A stretch of DNA of 64,000 nucleotides. Origin: JAVVEH01 sp032251435 (lineage in GTDB: Bacteria; Verrucomicrobiota; Lentisphaeria; Oligosphaerales; MVZH01). Both the position numbers and the translations under genes were made by a program. Every line of letters begins with the position of its first letter. Positions within the stretch are counted from its first letter, which is position 1. The notes beneath the pieces are model-generated. The model was not told where the DNA came from, did not search any database, and was given only the letters and a program-made list of their open reading frames with translations. The stretch is taken from the NCBI GenBank assembly GCA_032251435.1, contig JAVVEH010000005.1, positions 1-64,000 on the forward strand. Direction: 5' to 3'. Shown here one piece after another: positions 22,773 through 32,264 of the stretch.

Positions 22773-23078
22773 TCACCGATTGCCCGTACTGCTACGACTC
22801 CAGCCAGCCGCGGGCATACCCGAGCGACCGGACCGGTTCGCCTGTTCCCGAAAGCCGTCTTTACCGGCGAAAGGCGCGCCCCGCTCTTTTACCGGTTTGG
22901 CTTTCTCTGTGTCGGCATCCTTTTCGGTCATCCCGGCCTCTTCGTCAGATTGCCGACGGTCAGCCTCGGCCGCGGCATGAGCCACCCGGGCCTCATTCTC
23001 ATCTTTCGCCAGGCAACATTTTTTGTACTTTCGACCGCTGCCGCAACGGCAGGGTTCGTTACGTCCCAATCCTGACAT
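22773..23078 (-). CDS. SEC-C motif small protein
   Basis: The first 25 residues contain a SEC-C zinc-binding motif (GRNEPCRCGSGRKYKKCC), as found at the C-terminus of SecA and in many small proteins. The rest is charged and of low complexity (KDENEARVAHAAAEADRRQS, then KDADTEKAKPVKERG) and ends in a Ser/Arg-rich stretch that may be non-conserved. AGGAG lies 8 bases before the ATG. The motif binds one zinc through CxC and CC and contacts SecB or the ribosome in known cases; the role here is unknown. Confidence 0.75.
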   Translation of the reverse strand: MSGLGRNEPCRCGSGRKYKKCCLAKDENEARVAHAAAEADRRQSDEEAGMTEKDADTEKAKPVKERGAPFAGKDGFREQANRSGRSGMPAAGWSRSSTGNR

Positions 23079-23255
23079 AAGTCACACTCCTGTAAGTAAG
23101 TCACGTAGTGACATGTTCACGTTCACACCATTCAGTAAGGTAACACCGCGACGGCTGAACGCAATAAAAACCAACGACCAATTGCCGCTGCCGCATTCGT
23201 TCACACGCTCAGTGATGAGGGTTCGGGACACGGAGCGGGCGGGCTCACAGCCTAA

Positions 23256-25112
23256 TCAGCCGCCCCCGCCAAGGACGGCCAGAGCCAATTCCACCCGTCC
23301 GAACGGCGCGCTCACTTGGAATCCGGCGACCCGATCCGCGACCGCGTCGCGGACATCACAGGCGATGTCAATCCCCGTTTTGATGCCGTCCTCTTTCGTT
23401 CTAGCCTCGCCCATCCGCGCCAAAACCGAATCCGGCACGGTCACTCCCGGCACTTCGTTGCGCATGAATTCAGCGTTTTTGTAGCTGACTAACGGCCATA
23501 TGCCGGCGATAACCGGTATGCGGCATCCCCGGCGCTCGGCTTCGTCTAAGAAGCGGAACAGCGCGTCAGGATCAAACACCGGTTGGGTGATCGCGAACTC
23601 CGCGCCGGCGGCGATTTTCCGCGCGTACCGATCCATTTCCGTCTCCGGACAGACCGCGCAGGGGTTGGCGCCCACGCCCAATAACAGGCTTGTGGGGGGA
23701 TTCACGGCAGTTCCCCCGACATCATACCCGTGATTGAGAGAGGCCGCGACCCGGGTCAGGCCAATGGCGTCCACATCAAAAACACCCGTGGCTTCCGGAT
23801 AATCTCCCAATTTCGGGGGATCGCCGGTTATAATCAGCAAATTGCGCAAACCGGCCATGTTCCCGCCGAGAAGATCGGACTGCATGCCAATTAGATTACG
23901 ATCCCGGCAACAGTAGTGAAGAACCGTTTCGATACCAACCTGGCGTTCAATTTCAATCGCTGTGATCATCGGCGAGACCCGGGCGCTGGCCCGGGGACCA
24001 TCCGGAATGTTAATCGCGTCCACGCCGTGATCCAGGCAAAACCGCGCTTTCGCCAAAATCCCGCTCAGGTCACAACTCTTGGGGGGCAGCAATTCCACCG
24101 AGGTGACCATCCGGCCAGCGGCCAGTCCGGCGGCGAGTTTGGATTTCTCCGCCATAGGGGTGACTTTCACAACCACGTCCCGCTCTTTATAAGGGCGGAT
24201 GTCGACACGTTTGGGGACGGCGGGCAAGCTGTTTAGCGCCTTGGCCATATGGGCGATATGGCTGGCGGTCGTGCCGCAACAGCCCCCGACTCCCCGGGCG
24301 CCCAAATGAATGTACTTCCGGGCGTAGCTGGTGAAGTATTCCGGGCTGGTCATATACATCATCCGCCCGTCAACTTCTTTGGGCGCGCCGGCGTTGGGCA
24401 TCACCACAAAGGGCTTCGGAGACAAATGGATGACTGATTCCAGAACATCAAACAACGGCGCCGGGCCGGTGCCGCAATTCAAGCCAATCATATCCACATT
24501 GGCGTCAGTATCCAACAAGGCCACGCCGCGGGCGGCCGGAACGCCAAATATCGTCTCACCACTCTCGCCCACGGTGAATGAGGCCAGCAACGGGACATCA
24601 AACACGCCGGCCGCTTGACAGGCTAGAGCCAGTTCATCCAGGTGGCAGAATGTCTCCAGCGCCAACAGATCCACCCCCGCGTCAACCAACACCCGCATCT
24701 GCTCCGCGAAGGCCTCAAACAGCTCGTCCGCGCGCGCCGGATTCCACGGTTGCCGGGGACGCAGACAAGGGCCGACCGACCCCGCGGTGAACGCTTTGTC
24801 ACCGGCCGCCTCTTTCGCCAGCGTCACAGCCGTCCGGTTGATCTCTTCAAGCTTCTCGCTCAAGCCATGTTCACGCAGTTTGACCGGGTTCGCCCCGAAG
24901 GTGTTTGTTTCGATCACCCGCGCGCCGGCGTCCACATACGAGCGATGAACCTCCAAAACCAGATCGGGACGGGACAGACAGACAGCGTCATAGCATGTGT
25001 TCACAAACACACCGCGCTCATACAACACCGTCCCCATCGCGCCGTCAAAAACCACGGGTTGGGAAGTGATCAACTCAATAAAAGGGGATTGTTTAACCAT
25101 CGTTTCCGACAT
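23256..25112 (-). CDS. Bifunctional homocysteine S-methyltransferase/methylenetetrahydrofolate reductase
   Basis: Residues about 15-300 form a homocysteine methyltransferase barrel (VFDGAMGTVLYERG, ETNTFGAN, and the zinc-binding GGCCGTTASH). Residues about 330-610 form a methylenetetrahydrofolate reductase barrel (SVELLPPKSCDLSGIL, NIPDGPRASARVSPM, LLIITGDPPKLGDYP, FAITQPVFD). The fusion, as in B. subtilis YitJ, combines reduction of methylene-THF with methyl transfer to homocysteine in methionine synthesis. No cobalamin-binding domain is present, so it is not a full MetH. No SAM or cobalamin riboswitch is visible in the 75 bases upstream. It shares the strand with a lipoprotein gene and asd, whose product leads to homoserine and methionine. 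Confidence 0.93.
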   Translation of the reverse strand: MSETMVKQSPFIELITSQPVVFDGAMGTVLYERGVFVNTCYDAVCLSRPDLVLEVHRSYVDAGARVIETNTFGANPVKLREHGLSEKLEEINRTAVTLAKEAAGDKAFTAGSVGPCLRPRQPWNPARADELFEAFAEQMRVLVDAGVDLLALETFCHLDELALACQAAGVFDVPLLASFTVGESGETIFGVPAARGVALLDTDANVDMIGLNCGTGPAPLFDVLESVIHLSPKPFVVMPNAGAPKEVDGRMMYMTSPEYFTSYARKYIHLGARGVGGCCGTTASHIAHMAKALNSLPAVPKRVDIRPYKERDVVVKVTPMAEKSKLAAGLAAGRMVTSVELLPPKSCDLSGILAKARFCLDHGVDAINIPDGPRASARVSPMITAIEIERQVGIETVLHYCCRDRNLIGMQSDLLGGNMAGLRNLLIITGDPPKLGDYPEATGVFDVDAIGLTRVAASLNHGYDVGGTAVNPPTSLLLGVGANPCAVCPETEMDRYARKIAAGAEFAITQPVFDPDALFRFLDEAERRGCRIPVIAGIWPLVSYKNAEFMRNEVPGVTVPDSVLARMGEARTKEDGIKTGIDIACDVRDAVADRVAGFQVSAPFGRVELALAVLGGGG

Positions 25113-25187
25113 CCATATCGCCCTGTGGGGCTATCCCGAAGGACATGAAACCAAGCGGGACACCTGGTGAAAAAAGACCGGCCTCAG

Positions 25188-26009
25188 TCAATCCGTCGGC
25201 GGCGGCGGATGGTCAATCACCCGCCGGACGGGGACCGCCCCCGTCGCGCTGACTTCCACGGTTCCGGCGTCAGGCCGACCGGCATCAACGAAAATATTCC
25301 CGGTCACGTCCATCTCCTCACCCGGAGAAATCGTTCCCACATTAACCAGCCATTGTCCCCCGGTCACTGTTCCCGGAAAGGGAGGGACAAGGCGGCTCCC
25401 CGAGGGTATGTCCCAAAGCAGCAACGTGCCGAAAGCCGGCGCGTCGCCGATATTTTTGATGGACACCACACACCTGACCGTGTCATCGCCGGCACGGATG
25501 GACCGGGATGTCAACCGCAATACCGGGCGGGTGATGGTCACGGTTCCGCCGCCGCCTATGTCCACCGGGCGCCGGCCGCCGGCCACCACTTCGTCCGCGG
25601 TTAACACGATGGCGTAATCGAACCGCCCCGTCCAGCCGGGGCGGACAAGCAGGCGCATAGTGGCCCGTTTCCCGGACCCGAGCGCGGGAAAAACGGGAAG
25701 CGTCAACTGATTTTCTACCTCCACGGTTCCGGGAGGTGGGTTGACGACGTGCAAACTGGTCGGCAGTCTCAGCGAGACAGACACCGCCTGGAGGGGCTCC
25801 GCTCCCCTGTTTTCCAGACCCACGGTCAGTGGAAACACGCGGTAAACGGGCGACACCTGAGGATGATCATGAATCAGCGCCCGCCGCGGGAGTGTCGCCG
25901 TCGCTGGCGCGGCGGAAGAAATCCGCCACGGGGCGGCAGTATCACCCGAACGGGGTGTCAAACATCCCGTCAAGGAAAAACACACGCACATAAGAAGCGC
26001 CGGGCGCAT
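25188..26009 (-). CDS. Lipoprotein with conserved-repeat (DUF11-like) domains
   Basis: The start at 26009 gives a lipoprotein signal (MRPALLMCVCFSLTGCLTP, lipobox LTGC). A longer frame would run into asd. The mature part has at least two Ig-like segments: PVYRVFPLTVGLENRGAEP leading to PPPGTVEV, then RPVLRLTSRSIRAGDDTVRC leading to NIGDAPAFGTLL, PFPGTVTGGQ and NVGTISPGEEMDV. Repeats of this style are found in bacterial cell-envelope proteins, including chlamydial and other PVC outer-membrane proteins. It begins 17 bases after the asd stop and is probably co-transcribed. A structural envelope role is inferred. Confidence 0.7.
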   Translation of the reverse strand: MRPALLMCVCFSLTGCLTPRSGDTAAPWRISSAAPATATLPRRALIHDHPQVSPVYRVFPLTVGLENRGAEPLQAVSVSLRLPTSLHVVNPPPGTVEVENQLTLPVFPALGSGKRATMRLLVRPGWTGRFDYAIVLTADEVVAGGRRPVDIGGGGTVTITRPVLRLTSRSIRAGDDTVRCVVSIKNIGDAPAFGTLLLWDIPSGSRLVPPFPGTVTGGQWLVNVGTISPGEEMDVTGNIFVDAGRPDAGTVEVSATGAVPVRRVIDHPPPPTD

Positions 26010-26026
26010 GTGATGGATTACCCCTG

Positions 26027-27145
26027 TCACCCTCTTTTTTCCAACGCGATCGTTAACATCCGGCGGACCGGTTCCGCCGCTCCCCACAGCAATTGATCGC
26101 CCACCGTGAAGGCGCTGATGTATTCCGGGCCCATCCTCATGTTACGCAACCGCCCGACAGGCGTCCCGAGCGTCCCCGTCACCGCCGCGGGCGTGAGACA
26201 CCGCAACGTGCTGTCTTTTTCGTTAGGCACAACCGACGACCATTCGTTCGCATTGGCGATGATGCTCTCCACATCCGCCAAAGGGACATCGCGGGTGAGT
26301 TTTATGGTCATCGCCTGGCTGTGACAGCGCATCGCCCCGACCCGGACACAGATGCCATCCACGGGAACAGGCTTGTCGCCGCCGAGAATTTTATTTGTCT
26401 CCGCATACCCTTTCCACTCCTCACGGGTTTGCCCGGCCTCCACCGCCCGGTCAATCCAAGGAATCAGACTGCCAGCCAAGGGCGCGCCAAAAGCGGCCAC
26501 GGGGAAACGGTCGTCCCGCAACGTTTCGGTCACGGCTTTATCAATTTCCAGAATCGCGCTGGCGGGATCCGCTAAATGCCGGGACACAGCGCCATTGAGC
26601 GCGCCCATCTGCTCCAGCAATTCACGCATGTTTTTAGCGCCCGCGCCGGAAGCGGCCTGATACGTCATACTGGAGACCCATTCAATCAACCCCGCGCGGA
26701 ACAGGCCGCCGATCGCCATCAGCATCAAACTCACCGTGCAGTTTCCGCCCACATAGTTACGCACGCCTTTATCCCACGCCTGATCAATGACCCGGCGGTT
26801 GACCGGATCCAGCACAATCACCGCGTCATCAGCCATGCGCAGCGTGGACGCGGCGTCAATCCAAACCCCCCGCCAGCCGGTCTCCCGCAGCGGAGCGAAC
26901 ACGGCGTTCGTGTAATCACCGCCCTGGCAGGTGACGATGATGTCCATATCCGCCAGACGGGAAATCGACATGGCGTCTTCCAAGGGGTTGGCTCCGCCAC
27001 CCACATCCGGTCCGGGCGACCCCGTTTGCGACGTGGTGAAAAACACGGACTCAAACCCATTAAAATCATTTTCCGCGCGCATGCGGTCCAGCAAGACGGA
27101 ACCAACCATGCCACGCCACCCGACAAAACCAACGGCAGGACTCAT
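26027..27145 (-). CDS. asd: Aspartate-semialdehyde dehydrogenase
   Basis: A 372-residue enzyme of the proteobacterial-type Asd group. It has the NADP-binding VGFVGWRGMVGSVLLDRM, the catalytic Cys136 in GGNCTVSLM, and the substrate-binding segments EWKGYAETNKILG and VGAMRCHSQAMTIKL. It reduces aspartyl phosphate to aspartate semialdehyde, the branch point to lysine/diaminopimelate, threonine and methionine. Length is normal. It lies 17 bases after the gene at 27163 and before the lipoprotein gene. Confidence 0.95.
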   Translation of the reverse strand: MSPAVGFVGWRGMVGSVLLDRMRAENDFNGFESVFFTTSQTGSPGPDVGGGANPLEDAMSISRLADMDIIVTCQGGDYTNAVFAPLRETGWRGVWIDAASTLRMADDAVIVLDPVNRRVIDQAWDKGVRNYVGGNCTVSLMLMAIGGLFRAGLIEWVSSMTYQAASGAGAKNMRELLEQMGALNGAVSRHLADPASAILEIDKAVTETLRDDRFPVAAFGAPLAGSLIPWIDRAVEAGQTREEWKGYAETNKILGGDKPVPVDGICVRVGAMRCHSQAMTIKLTRDVPLADVESIIANANEWSSVVPNEKDSTLRCLTPAAVTGTLGTPVGRLRNMRMGPEYISAFTVGDQLLWGAAEPVRRMLTIALEKRG

Positions 27146-27162
27146 TGTATCACTTTCTTTTG

Positions 27163-27936
27163 TTATGTTTCGGAATTCGTTTCCGGTTTAGGGCCGCCGC
27201 CCACGACTTGGGCGACCGTGTCAGGACGGCGGAAGCCATCCCGCCTGTTCAGCGTCAGCCGGACAGGGGCGCCCTGTTCAAAGGTGACGACGATGGCCCG
27301 CGGCTCGACCACCAGCGAAACCACCGGCCCGCTGACACCGCCGCCGGCCCGGGGATCCAACCCCCGCGTGGCGACCGCCCCCTGTTCAAGATCCCAAACC
27401 AGCAGCTCTCCGCCATACGCGCCGACCGCGGATCCCGGGCCTTCGGTCACGCCCCAGACAAAACCACCCCCGACCGCCTCGCCGTATTCCAGGAAACCTG
27501 TCAAAAACACTTCGTTAAACCGCTCAATGCCCGCGACATCCAGGAGTGTCACTCGAACAGCCGGCCCATCCCCCTCAGCGTCAAAAAAGACGGCGCACCC
27601 GTTGTCATCGACAGCCATGAACACGGGAGCCCGCAAAAAGACGCTCCAAAGGGACACATCGTTCCGCATACACGAACACGTTCCTGATTTCGCCTTGGTG
27701 TCTGGACGATTAAAAGCCAGCAGGCAATGTCGATTCAACGAGGGCGTGATCTGAAAATTGATCACCAATGACAAGGGGGCCGAGGATTTTTTCGAAGAGG
27801 GTGACAACCCGCGCCGCGGCGCCGGAGAGGGGCCGTCCTCATCCTTTCCGCCGCGATGATCCACCCAGAACACCACAAAACCCCCGACCGCCACAGCGGC
27901 CACGACGGCCAAAATAAGGATGATCAAGGTTTCCAT
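27163..27936 (-). CDS. Membrane-anchored protein of unknown function
   Basis: One N-terminal membrane helix (residues 4-24) leads into a basic, Ser-rich linker and a beta-rich extracytoplasmic domain with several Gly-rich turns (GGGFVWGVTEGPGSAVGAYG). No family is recognised. A CSC motif at residues about 87-89 and a tail rich in Gly and Pro are the only other marks. GAGG precedes the ATG. It lies directly downstream of rpsT, beyond a strong terminator, and 17 bases before asd, so it likely shares the asd transcript. Confidence 0.65.
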   Translation of the reverse strand: METLIILILAVVAAVAVGGFVVFWVDHRGGKDEDGPSPAPRRGLSPSSKKSSAPLSLVINFQITPSLNRHCLLAFNRPDTKAKSGTCSCMRNDVSLWSVFLRAPVFMAVDDNGCAVFFDAEGDGPAVRVTLLDVAGIERFNEVFLTGFLEYGEAVGGGFVWGVTEGPGSAVGAYGGELLVWDLEQGAVATRGLDPRAGGGVSGPVVSLVVEPRAIVVTFEQGAPVRLTLNRRDGFRRPDTVAQVVGGGPKPETNSET

Positions 27937-27965
27937 AGCAAAACCTCTGGCGGATGAATTGTTAC

Positions 27966-28000
27966 AAAAAAGGCGGCCCAGTCATTCAGACTAAGCCGCC
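27966..28000 (-). terminator. Intrinsic terminator after rpsT
   Basis: On the minus strand GGCGGCTTAGTC and GACTGGGCCGCC form a 12-bp stem (two G-T pairs) around a TGAAT loop, followed by six T residues. It lies 17 bases past the rpsT stop. Confidence 0.9.
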
Positions 28001-28017
28001 GGTCAAAAGACGCGGAA

Positions 28018-28284
28018 TTATTTTCCCACGGCCGCGAGCCGGGCGGCTAAACGAGATTTTTTCCGATCCGCTTTGTTTTTGGTGATGACGTTCTTCTTGG
28101 CGGCCTTGTCAAGCACTGAGAAGCAATCCGAAAGAGCGGTTTTCGCGGCCGACTGATCACCGCCGTCAACAGCGGCTAAAAATTTCTTCTCGGCGGTTTT
28201 GACGCGGGACTTGCGGATACGGTTCTGCATCTGCCGTTTTGCGCTGGTGAGAAGATGTTTGGATGCTGATTTTGAACTGGGCAT
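28018..28284 (-). CDS. rpsT: 30S ribosomal protein S20
   Basis: An 88-residue basic helical protein with the S20 pattern: SASKHLLTSAKRQMQNRIRK at the start, KTALSDCFSVLDKAAKKNVI in the middle and KADRKKSRLAARLAAV at the end. S20 binds 16S rRNA early in small-subunit assembly. Length is standard. AGGT precedes the ATG, and a strong terminator follows, so it is probably a single-gene unit. Confidence 0.95.
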   Translation of the reverse strand: MPSSKSASKHLLTSAKRQMQNRIRKSRVKTAEKKFLAAVDGGDQSAAKTALSDCFSVLDKAAKKNVITKNKADRKKSRLAARLAAVGK

Positions 28285-28390
28285 GGTTACCTATTTCCCT
28301 AAACCGTTTTTTGTGTGTCGAAAATACTGACTGTTATCACTACGCCTGAGAGGATTGAGATAAAATGAGTCATTAACATGGCTTGAAAAT

Positions 28391-28427
28391 AAAAAAAAAC
28401 AAGCCGGAAACGATGAGTTTTCTGCTT
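28391..28427 (-). terminator. Probable intrinsic terminator after rsmE
   Basis: On the minus strand AAGC-A-GAAAAC, loop TCATC, then GTTTCC-G-GCTT form a stem with one A-G mismatch. One G and then nine T residues follow. It lies about 50 bases past the rsmE stop. Confidence 0.6.
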
Positions 28428-28477
28428 TTTCCCGGTGTCTGGGGCACTGCCGGATCCGGTGGAGCCGTCCTCCGCGG

Positions 28478-29206
28478 TCAGTCGTCTTCCCAAGCGCAGC
28501 GCATCGCGCTGACAGCGTAAAGAGCGGCTGTCTCCGCCCGTAACACGGTCGCCCCCAGGGACACAGGCGCCCATCCTTCGCTCAGAGCGGCCGCGACCTC
28601 ATCTGAACTCAAATCACCTTCCGGGCCGATAAGAATCGCCGCGCTGGCCGGTCGGCCGGTCAATCGTTTTCCCAGCGGCGTGGCATGCTCGGCCGTCAAT
28701 GTGGCCACTGATTTCCATTCACACTCGACCGCCGTCAACGCGGAGCGCAAACTCTGGACGGGTGAGAACAACGGCAACCACGGCGTTTGACATTGGCGGG
28801 CCGCCTCAACAACTATTCGTTCCCAGCGTTCCAGACGGGCGGCCGCCTCTTTGTCATTCAAGCGCACAATGGTCCGATCGGAGATAACCGGCGCGATCCG
28901 CCCCACCCCCAGCTCCACCGCCTTCTCCACAATCCAGTCCATCCGCTTTCCCTTGACCAGGCATTGGACCAACGTGATGCCGCAGCCCGGGCGCGGGTGG
29001 CTCACCGCCTGAGCCGCGGCCACTGAAATCTGGCTTTTACTGACTTCCGTCACTTGTCCCGACCGGGTTTCTCCGCGGCCGTTGAACAGCTCAACGGGCA
29101 GCCCGGGTTCAGCCCGCAACACCGAGCGCAACTGCCGCGACTCTTCACGATTCAACGCCACGGTTTCCGCCTCAAACCGACCGTCCGGAATGTAAATTCT
29201 ATGCAT
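28478..29206 (-). CDS. rsmE: 16S rRNA m3U1498 methyltransferase
   Basis: A 242-residue SPOUT-class methyltransferase. The N-terminal PUA-like domain includes LNREESRQLRSVLRAEPG. The middle has VQCLVKGKRMDWIVEKAVELG and the knotted C-terminal domain shows ILIGPEGDLSSDEV and VSLGATVLRAETAALYA, the SAM-binding trefoil-knot loops. It methylates U1498 in helix 44 of 16S rRNA. Length is typical. A terminator-like hairpin follows it and rpsT lies beyond. Confidence 0.95.
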   Translation of the reverse strand: MHRIYIPDGRFEAETVALNREESRQLRSVLRAEPGLPVELFNGRGETRSGQVTEVSKSQISVAAAQAVSHPRPGCGITLVQCLVKGKRMDWIVEKAVELGVGRIAPVISDRTIVRLNDKEAAARLERWERIVVEAARQCQTPWLPLFSPVQSLRSALTAVECEWKSVATLTAEHATPLGKRLTGRPASAAILIGPEGDLSSDEVAAALSEGWAPVSLGATVLRAETAALYAVSAMRCAWEDD

Positions 29207-29448
29207 AATCCATCTTTTCCCACATAAGCGGCCAAGCGTCCATCCGCCCCCGACGCGGGAGGAATGACACCGCGCAGTATAACCCTCTCCCGCGAAATGT
29301 CACATCGGCGTCCAAAACCCGCGGGCATCCAAACGCGGGTCGACTTGGTTCAGACGCGGGAACCTGCCGCGCTGTCATGTTTCTAAGAGTGAGAGCGCTC
29401 ATCAAGCGTGTTTCATTATTTAATCAGCCAAAATAAGGAACAAAAAAG

Positions 29449-30882
29449 ATGTCAGTGAAGTCAGGCCGTTTTCTCATGTTTTCCACCCTCGCCACCCTCG
29501 CCTCGTTGATGGTGACCGGCGTTTCCGCGGCGCCGGTGTCCGCGGCGCTTGAATTACAGAACGCCTTCACCAGTGTGTCTGAGAAAGCCTCACCGGCGGT
29601 CGTTGTGATCACCAACAAACAAGTACCGGGACGGACGGTTCAGTTCGGGCAAAGACTGCCCCCGGAATTTCGTGAGTTTTTCGGCATTCCGGAGCTTCCC
29701 CCTGACCGGGAGCCCTCGGCGCGGCAAGTCCCCCAACCGGCCGGAAAAGGCTCCGGGGTCATCATCCGGGCGGATGGATATGTGGTCACGAACTATCATG
29801 TGATCAAGGATTACGACGCGTTGGAAGTCAAACTGCACGATGGCCGGATCTTTGACTCCGAGGCAGACGGTCAACTCGAGATTATCGGTTATGACAAAGA
29901 GACCGATTTAGCCGTTCTGCGCCTGGGAAAAGGCGACATCAAAAACCTGCCCACTCTTTCCTTCACCGATTCGGACACTGTGAAAGTGGGCCAATGGGCC
30001 ATCGCGGTCGGCGCGCCATTTAACTTGGACTATTCGGTCACCGTCGGGGTGGTCAGTCAAAAAGGACGGCACGATGTCCATATGAACACCTATGAAAATT
30101 ACATCCAGACCGACGCCTCCATCAATCCCGGCAACAGCGGCGGCCCGTTGTTGAACTTGAACGGGGAAATCATCGGCATCAACAATTTCATTGTCACCGG
30201 CGGCGGCGGATCCCGCGGCAATGTGGGGATCGGTTTCGCCATCGCCAGCAATCTTGTCACGGATATTGTCGAGGGGTTGATCCGGGATGGCGAGGTCATT
30301 CGTCCGTGGATGGGTATCGCCATGCAGGACATGAACGAAGAGCTGCTCCGGCAGTTTGGCGTGACATACGGTGTCTTGGTCAACGATGTCATGGAAGGCG
30401 ATCCGGCGGACAAAGCGGGGATAAAAACCGGCGATGTCATTCTGGAGATTGGCGGTCATAAAATGACCAGTCCGCATGATGTTCAATTCGCCATATTAAG
30501 TTACGCGCCCGGCGAGGAAGTTCCCATTCTGATTGACCGCCGGGGAAAACGGCTAAATATCACCGTCAAACTACGGCGGCGGGATGACTCGTCACCCGTC
30601 GTGTCGGATCATGACGGCGGCGGATCTGACACGCTTGAAAAGCTCGGCATGGGATTGACGGTTGACAATGGAAATGTGGTTGTGGCCGCGGTTCAACCGG
30701 ACGGCCGGGCGGCCGCGGCGGGGCTTCAGCCGGGAGATATCATCCGCGAAGTCAACCGTCAGCCCGTGGAATCGGTCGACGATGTCCTTAAGGCGCTCAA
30801 GGAAACCAGCGGCGATGAGGCGCTCATCTGCCGTGAACGGCAGGGACGCAAGCTGTTCATCACCATCAAAATCAAAGATTAA
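29449..30882 (+). CDS. HtrA/DegP-family periplasmic serine protease
   Basis: A 477-residue protein with an N-terminal export signal (residues about 8-33), a trypsin-like domain with His117 (TNYHVIKD), Asp153 (ETDLAVLRLG) and Ser230 (INPGNSGGPLLNL), and two PDZ domains. PDZ1 includes ADKAGIKTGDVILEIGG; PDZ2 includes AAAAGLQPGDIIREVNRQPVES. The architecture is that of DegP, DegQ and MucD, which degrade or refold damaged envelope proteins. The gene is alone on the plus strand, with AAGGA before the ATG and about 240 bases upstream for regulation. No stress-sigma-factor promoter could be identified with confidence. Confidence 0.95.
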   Translation: MSVKSGRFLMFSTLATLASLMVTGVSAAPVSAALELQNAFTSVSEKASPAVVVITNKQVPGRTVQFGQRLPPEFREFFGIPELPPDREPSARQVPQPAGKGSGVIIRADGYVVTNYHVIKDYDALEVKLHDGRIFDSEADGQLEIIGYDKETDLAVLRLGKGDIKNLPTLSFTDSDTVKVGQWAIAVGAPFNLDYSVTVGVVSQKGRHDVHMNTYENYIQTDASINPGNSGGPLLNLNGEIIGINNFIVTGGGGSRGNVGIGFAIASNLVTDIVEGLIRDGEVIRPWMGIAMQDMNEELLRQFGVTYGVLVNDVMEGDPADKAGIKTGDVILEIGGHKMTSPHDVQFAILSYAPGEEVPILIDRRGKRLNITVKLRRRDDSSPVVSDHDGGGSDTLEKLGMGLTVDNGNVVVAAVQPDGRAAAAGLQPGDIIREVNRQPVESVDDVLKALKETSGDEALICRERQGRKLFITIKIKD

Positions 30883-30923
30883 CCTCAAGTCCGCGCGGAT
30901 TCGTCCGGATATCCGGCGTGATG

Positions 30924-32198
30924 TCATTCCCCATGCGCGTAGAGGTCGAAAATCTGATTCAGTATCCGGAGGGTGTTCGTATTGGAGAGGATGCCCACAT
31001 GACTGTCGTTGATGCCGGTGGCGCGCACGGATTCCTCCTGCGCCTGAAGAAACAATTCGCTGCTGAGAGCGACGGCGCCGTCTGAATTTTCGCCGCCGAA
31101 CTTCATGCCTGGGTCCGCCTGGTAGGAGAAAAAGAGATAATAGGCGGTTTCCGGCGGGAGCGGTGTTGAGAAAACGCCTTCGATAAAGGAACTTCCGGGA
31201 GTCATGTCGTACCAGGCTGGGACAACCGCTGGCGCATGTTCCACACCCATCGCCGCGCCGGAGTGCCCGGCCCACGGAGTGGAAATGGTAATGTAAAGCG
31301 GAATGCTGCACCGGGATTCCAGCCGCGCGTATTTCTGGATCATGGAACGGCTGACCAGTCCGCCCATGCTGTGAGCCACTACAATCAGATCCTTGAACTG
31401 ATGCTTGAGGCGCAGTTCATCGATGTGTTTGCTGTAGATATCCGCCAGCATGTCCAGCCGCAGTCCGGAGGGATAAAACACGACCCATGGCTGGAACTTT
31501 TCGCGGTCCAGACTGCCAATGATCTCTTTCCATGTACCGGGATATCCGACCGCCCCGTGAACAAACAGGATCGGAATTTTGTCTGGATTGTAGGGTTCGA
31601 GGAAATAGACTTTCACTCCGAGTTGTTCAGCAAAACTCAGCGGCTCCCACAATCCCAGCGCGGCATGGTCCAGGTTGAAGACCGGATCGTCGATCGTGGT
31701 CACGGTGCTCACCTGCCCCTGGCGCGCTGCGAACTTCGCCTGTCTGGCTTCGGCAGACATGTTGAGAATGGATTCGGGAATCTTCACCCGACCCGGAGGC
31801 AGCAGCCGCAGTTCCAGATGTTCAAAATTTCCGTCGATGTCTAAATCGATAATCGAAGGTTCTCCGAAAGCGGCCGCCCGCTCCGTTTCCTGATAATGAA
31901 GGTCCTCGTTGGAGTCCTCAAAGGCCAGGAGATAGTAACGTCCCCCGGGTCTTAGAAATTTAAAGCTGCCATCGCGATGAACGACCCAGTAACCGGTGCC
32001 GTTCTTCGAGTCATCATCCAGCGACCACAGGATAACTACAACCGGGCTGGAAGATTGCGCATCATTAATGAGCGTGCCGGAAACCGGCTTCAGCGCGTTG
32101 ATTTTTGAAAGGTCTTTTTTCAGTCGATTGAACGCGCAGCCATCCAGCAGTAAAGCGGCACACATCAGGCCGATTGCCATCAGGATTCTATTATTCAT
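30924..32198 (-). CDS. Alpha/beta-hydrolase lipoprotein (lipase-like)
   Basis: The start at 32198, with GGAG 8 bases upstream, gives a lipoprotein signal (MNNRILMAIGLMCAALLLDGC). The C-terminal half is an alpha/beta hydrolase: IPILFVHGAVGYPGTWKEII (oxyanion region), nucleophile elbow VVAHSMGGLVSRSM, an Asp in GGENSDGAVALSS and a His in INDSHVGIL. The substrate may be a phospholipid, other ester or wax-like lipid. It follows the MCE/Mla-type transporter genes on the same strand with short spacing. A periplasmic lipase that works on lipids carried by that transporter is plausible. A longer frame from 32252 lacks the lipoprotein start. Confidence 0.82.
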   Translation of the reverse strand: MNNRILMAIGLMCAALLLDGCAFNRLKKDLSKINALKPVSGTLINDAQSSSPVVVILWSLDDDSKNGTGYWVVHRDGSFKFLRPGGRYYLLAFEDSNEDLHYQETERAAAFGEPSIIDLDIDGNFEHLELRLLPPGRVKIPESILNMSAEARQAKFAARQGQVSTVTTIDDPVFNLDHAALGLWEPLSFAEQLGVKVYFLEPYNPDKIPILFVHGAVGYPGTWKEIIGSLDREKFQPWVVFYPSGLRLDMLADIYSKHIDELRLKHQFKDLIVVAHSMGGLVSRSMIQKYARLESRCSIPLYITISTPWAGHSGAAMGVEHAPAVVPAWYDMTPGSSFIEGVFSTPLPPETAYYLFFSYQADPGMKFGGENSDGAVALSSELFLQAQEESVRATGINDSHVGILSNTNTLRILNQIFDLYAHGE

Positions 32199-32264
32199 CG
32201 TCATCTCCAAACGTAAAAATTGAGTCAGTGATCGCATTGTTTTCATTGGCATGCCTCGTTAGGT

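Noticed and set aside
25113..25187. SAM or cobalamin riboswitch before the methionine-branch fusion gene
   Set aside because: The gap is only 75 bases and shows none of the conserved helices of these riboswitches.
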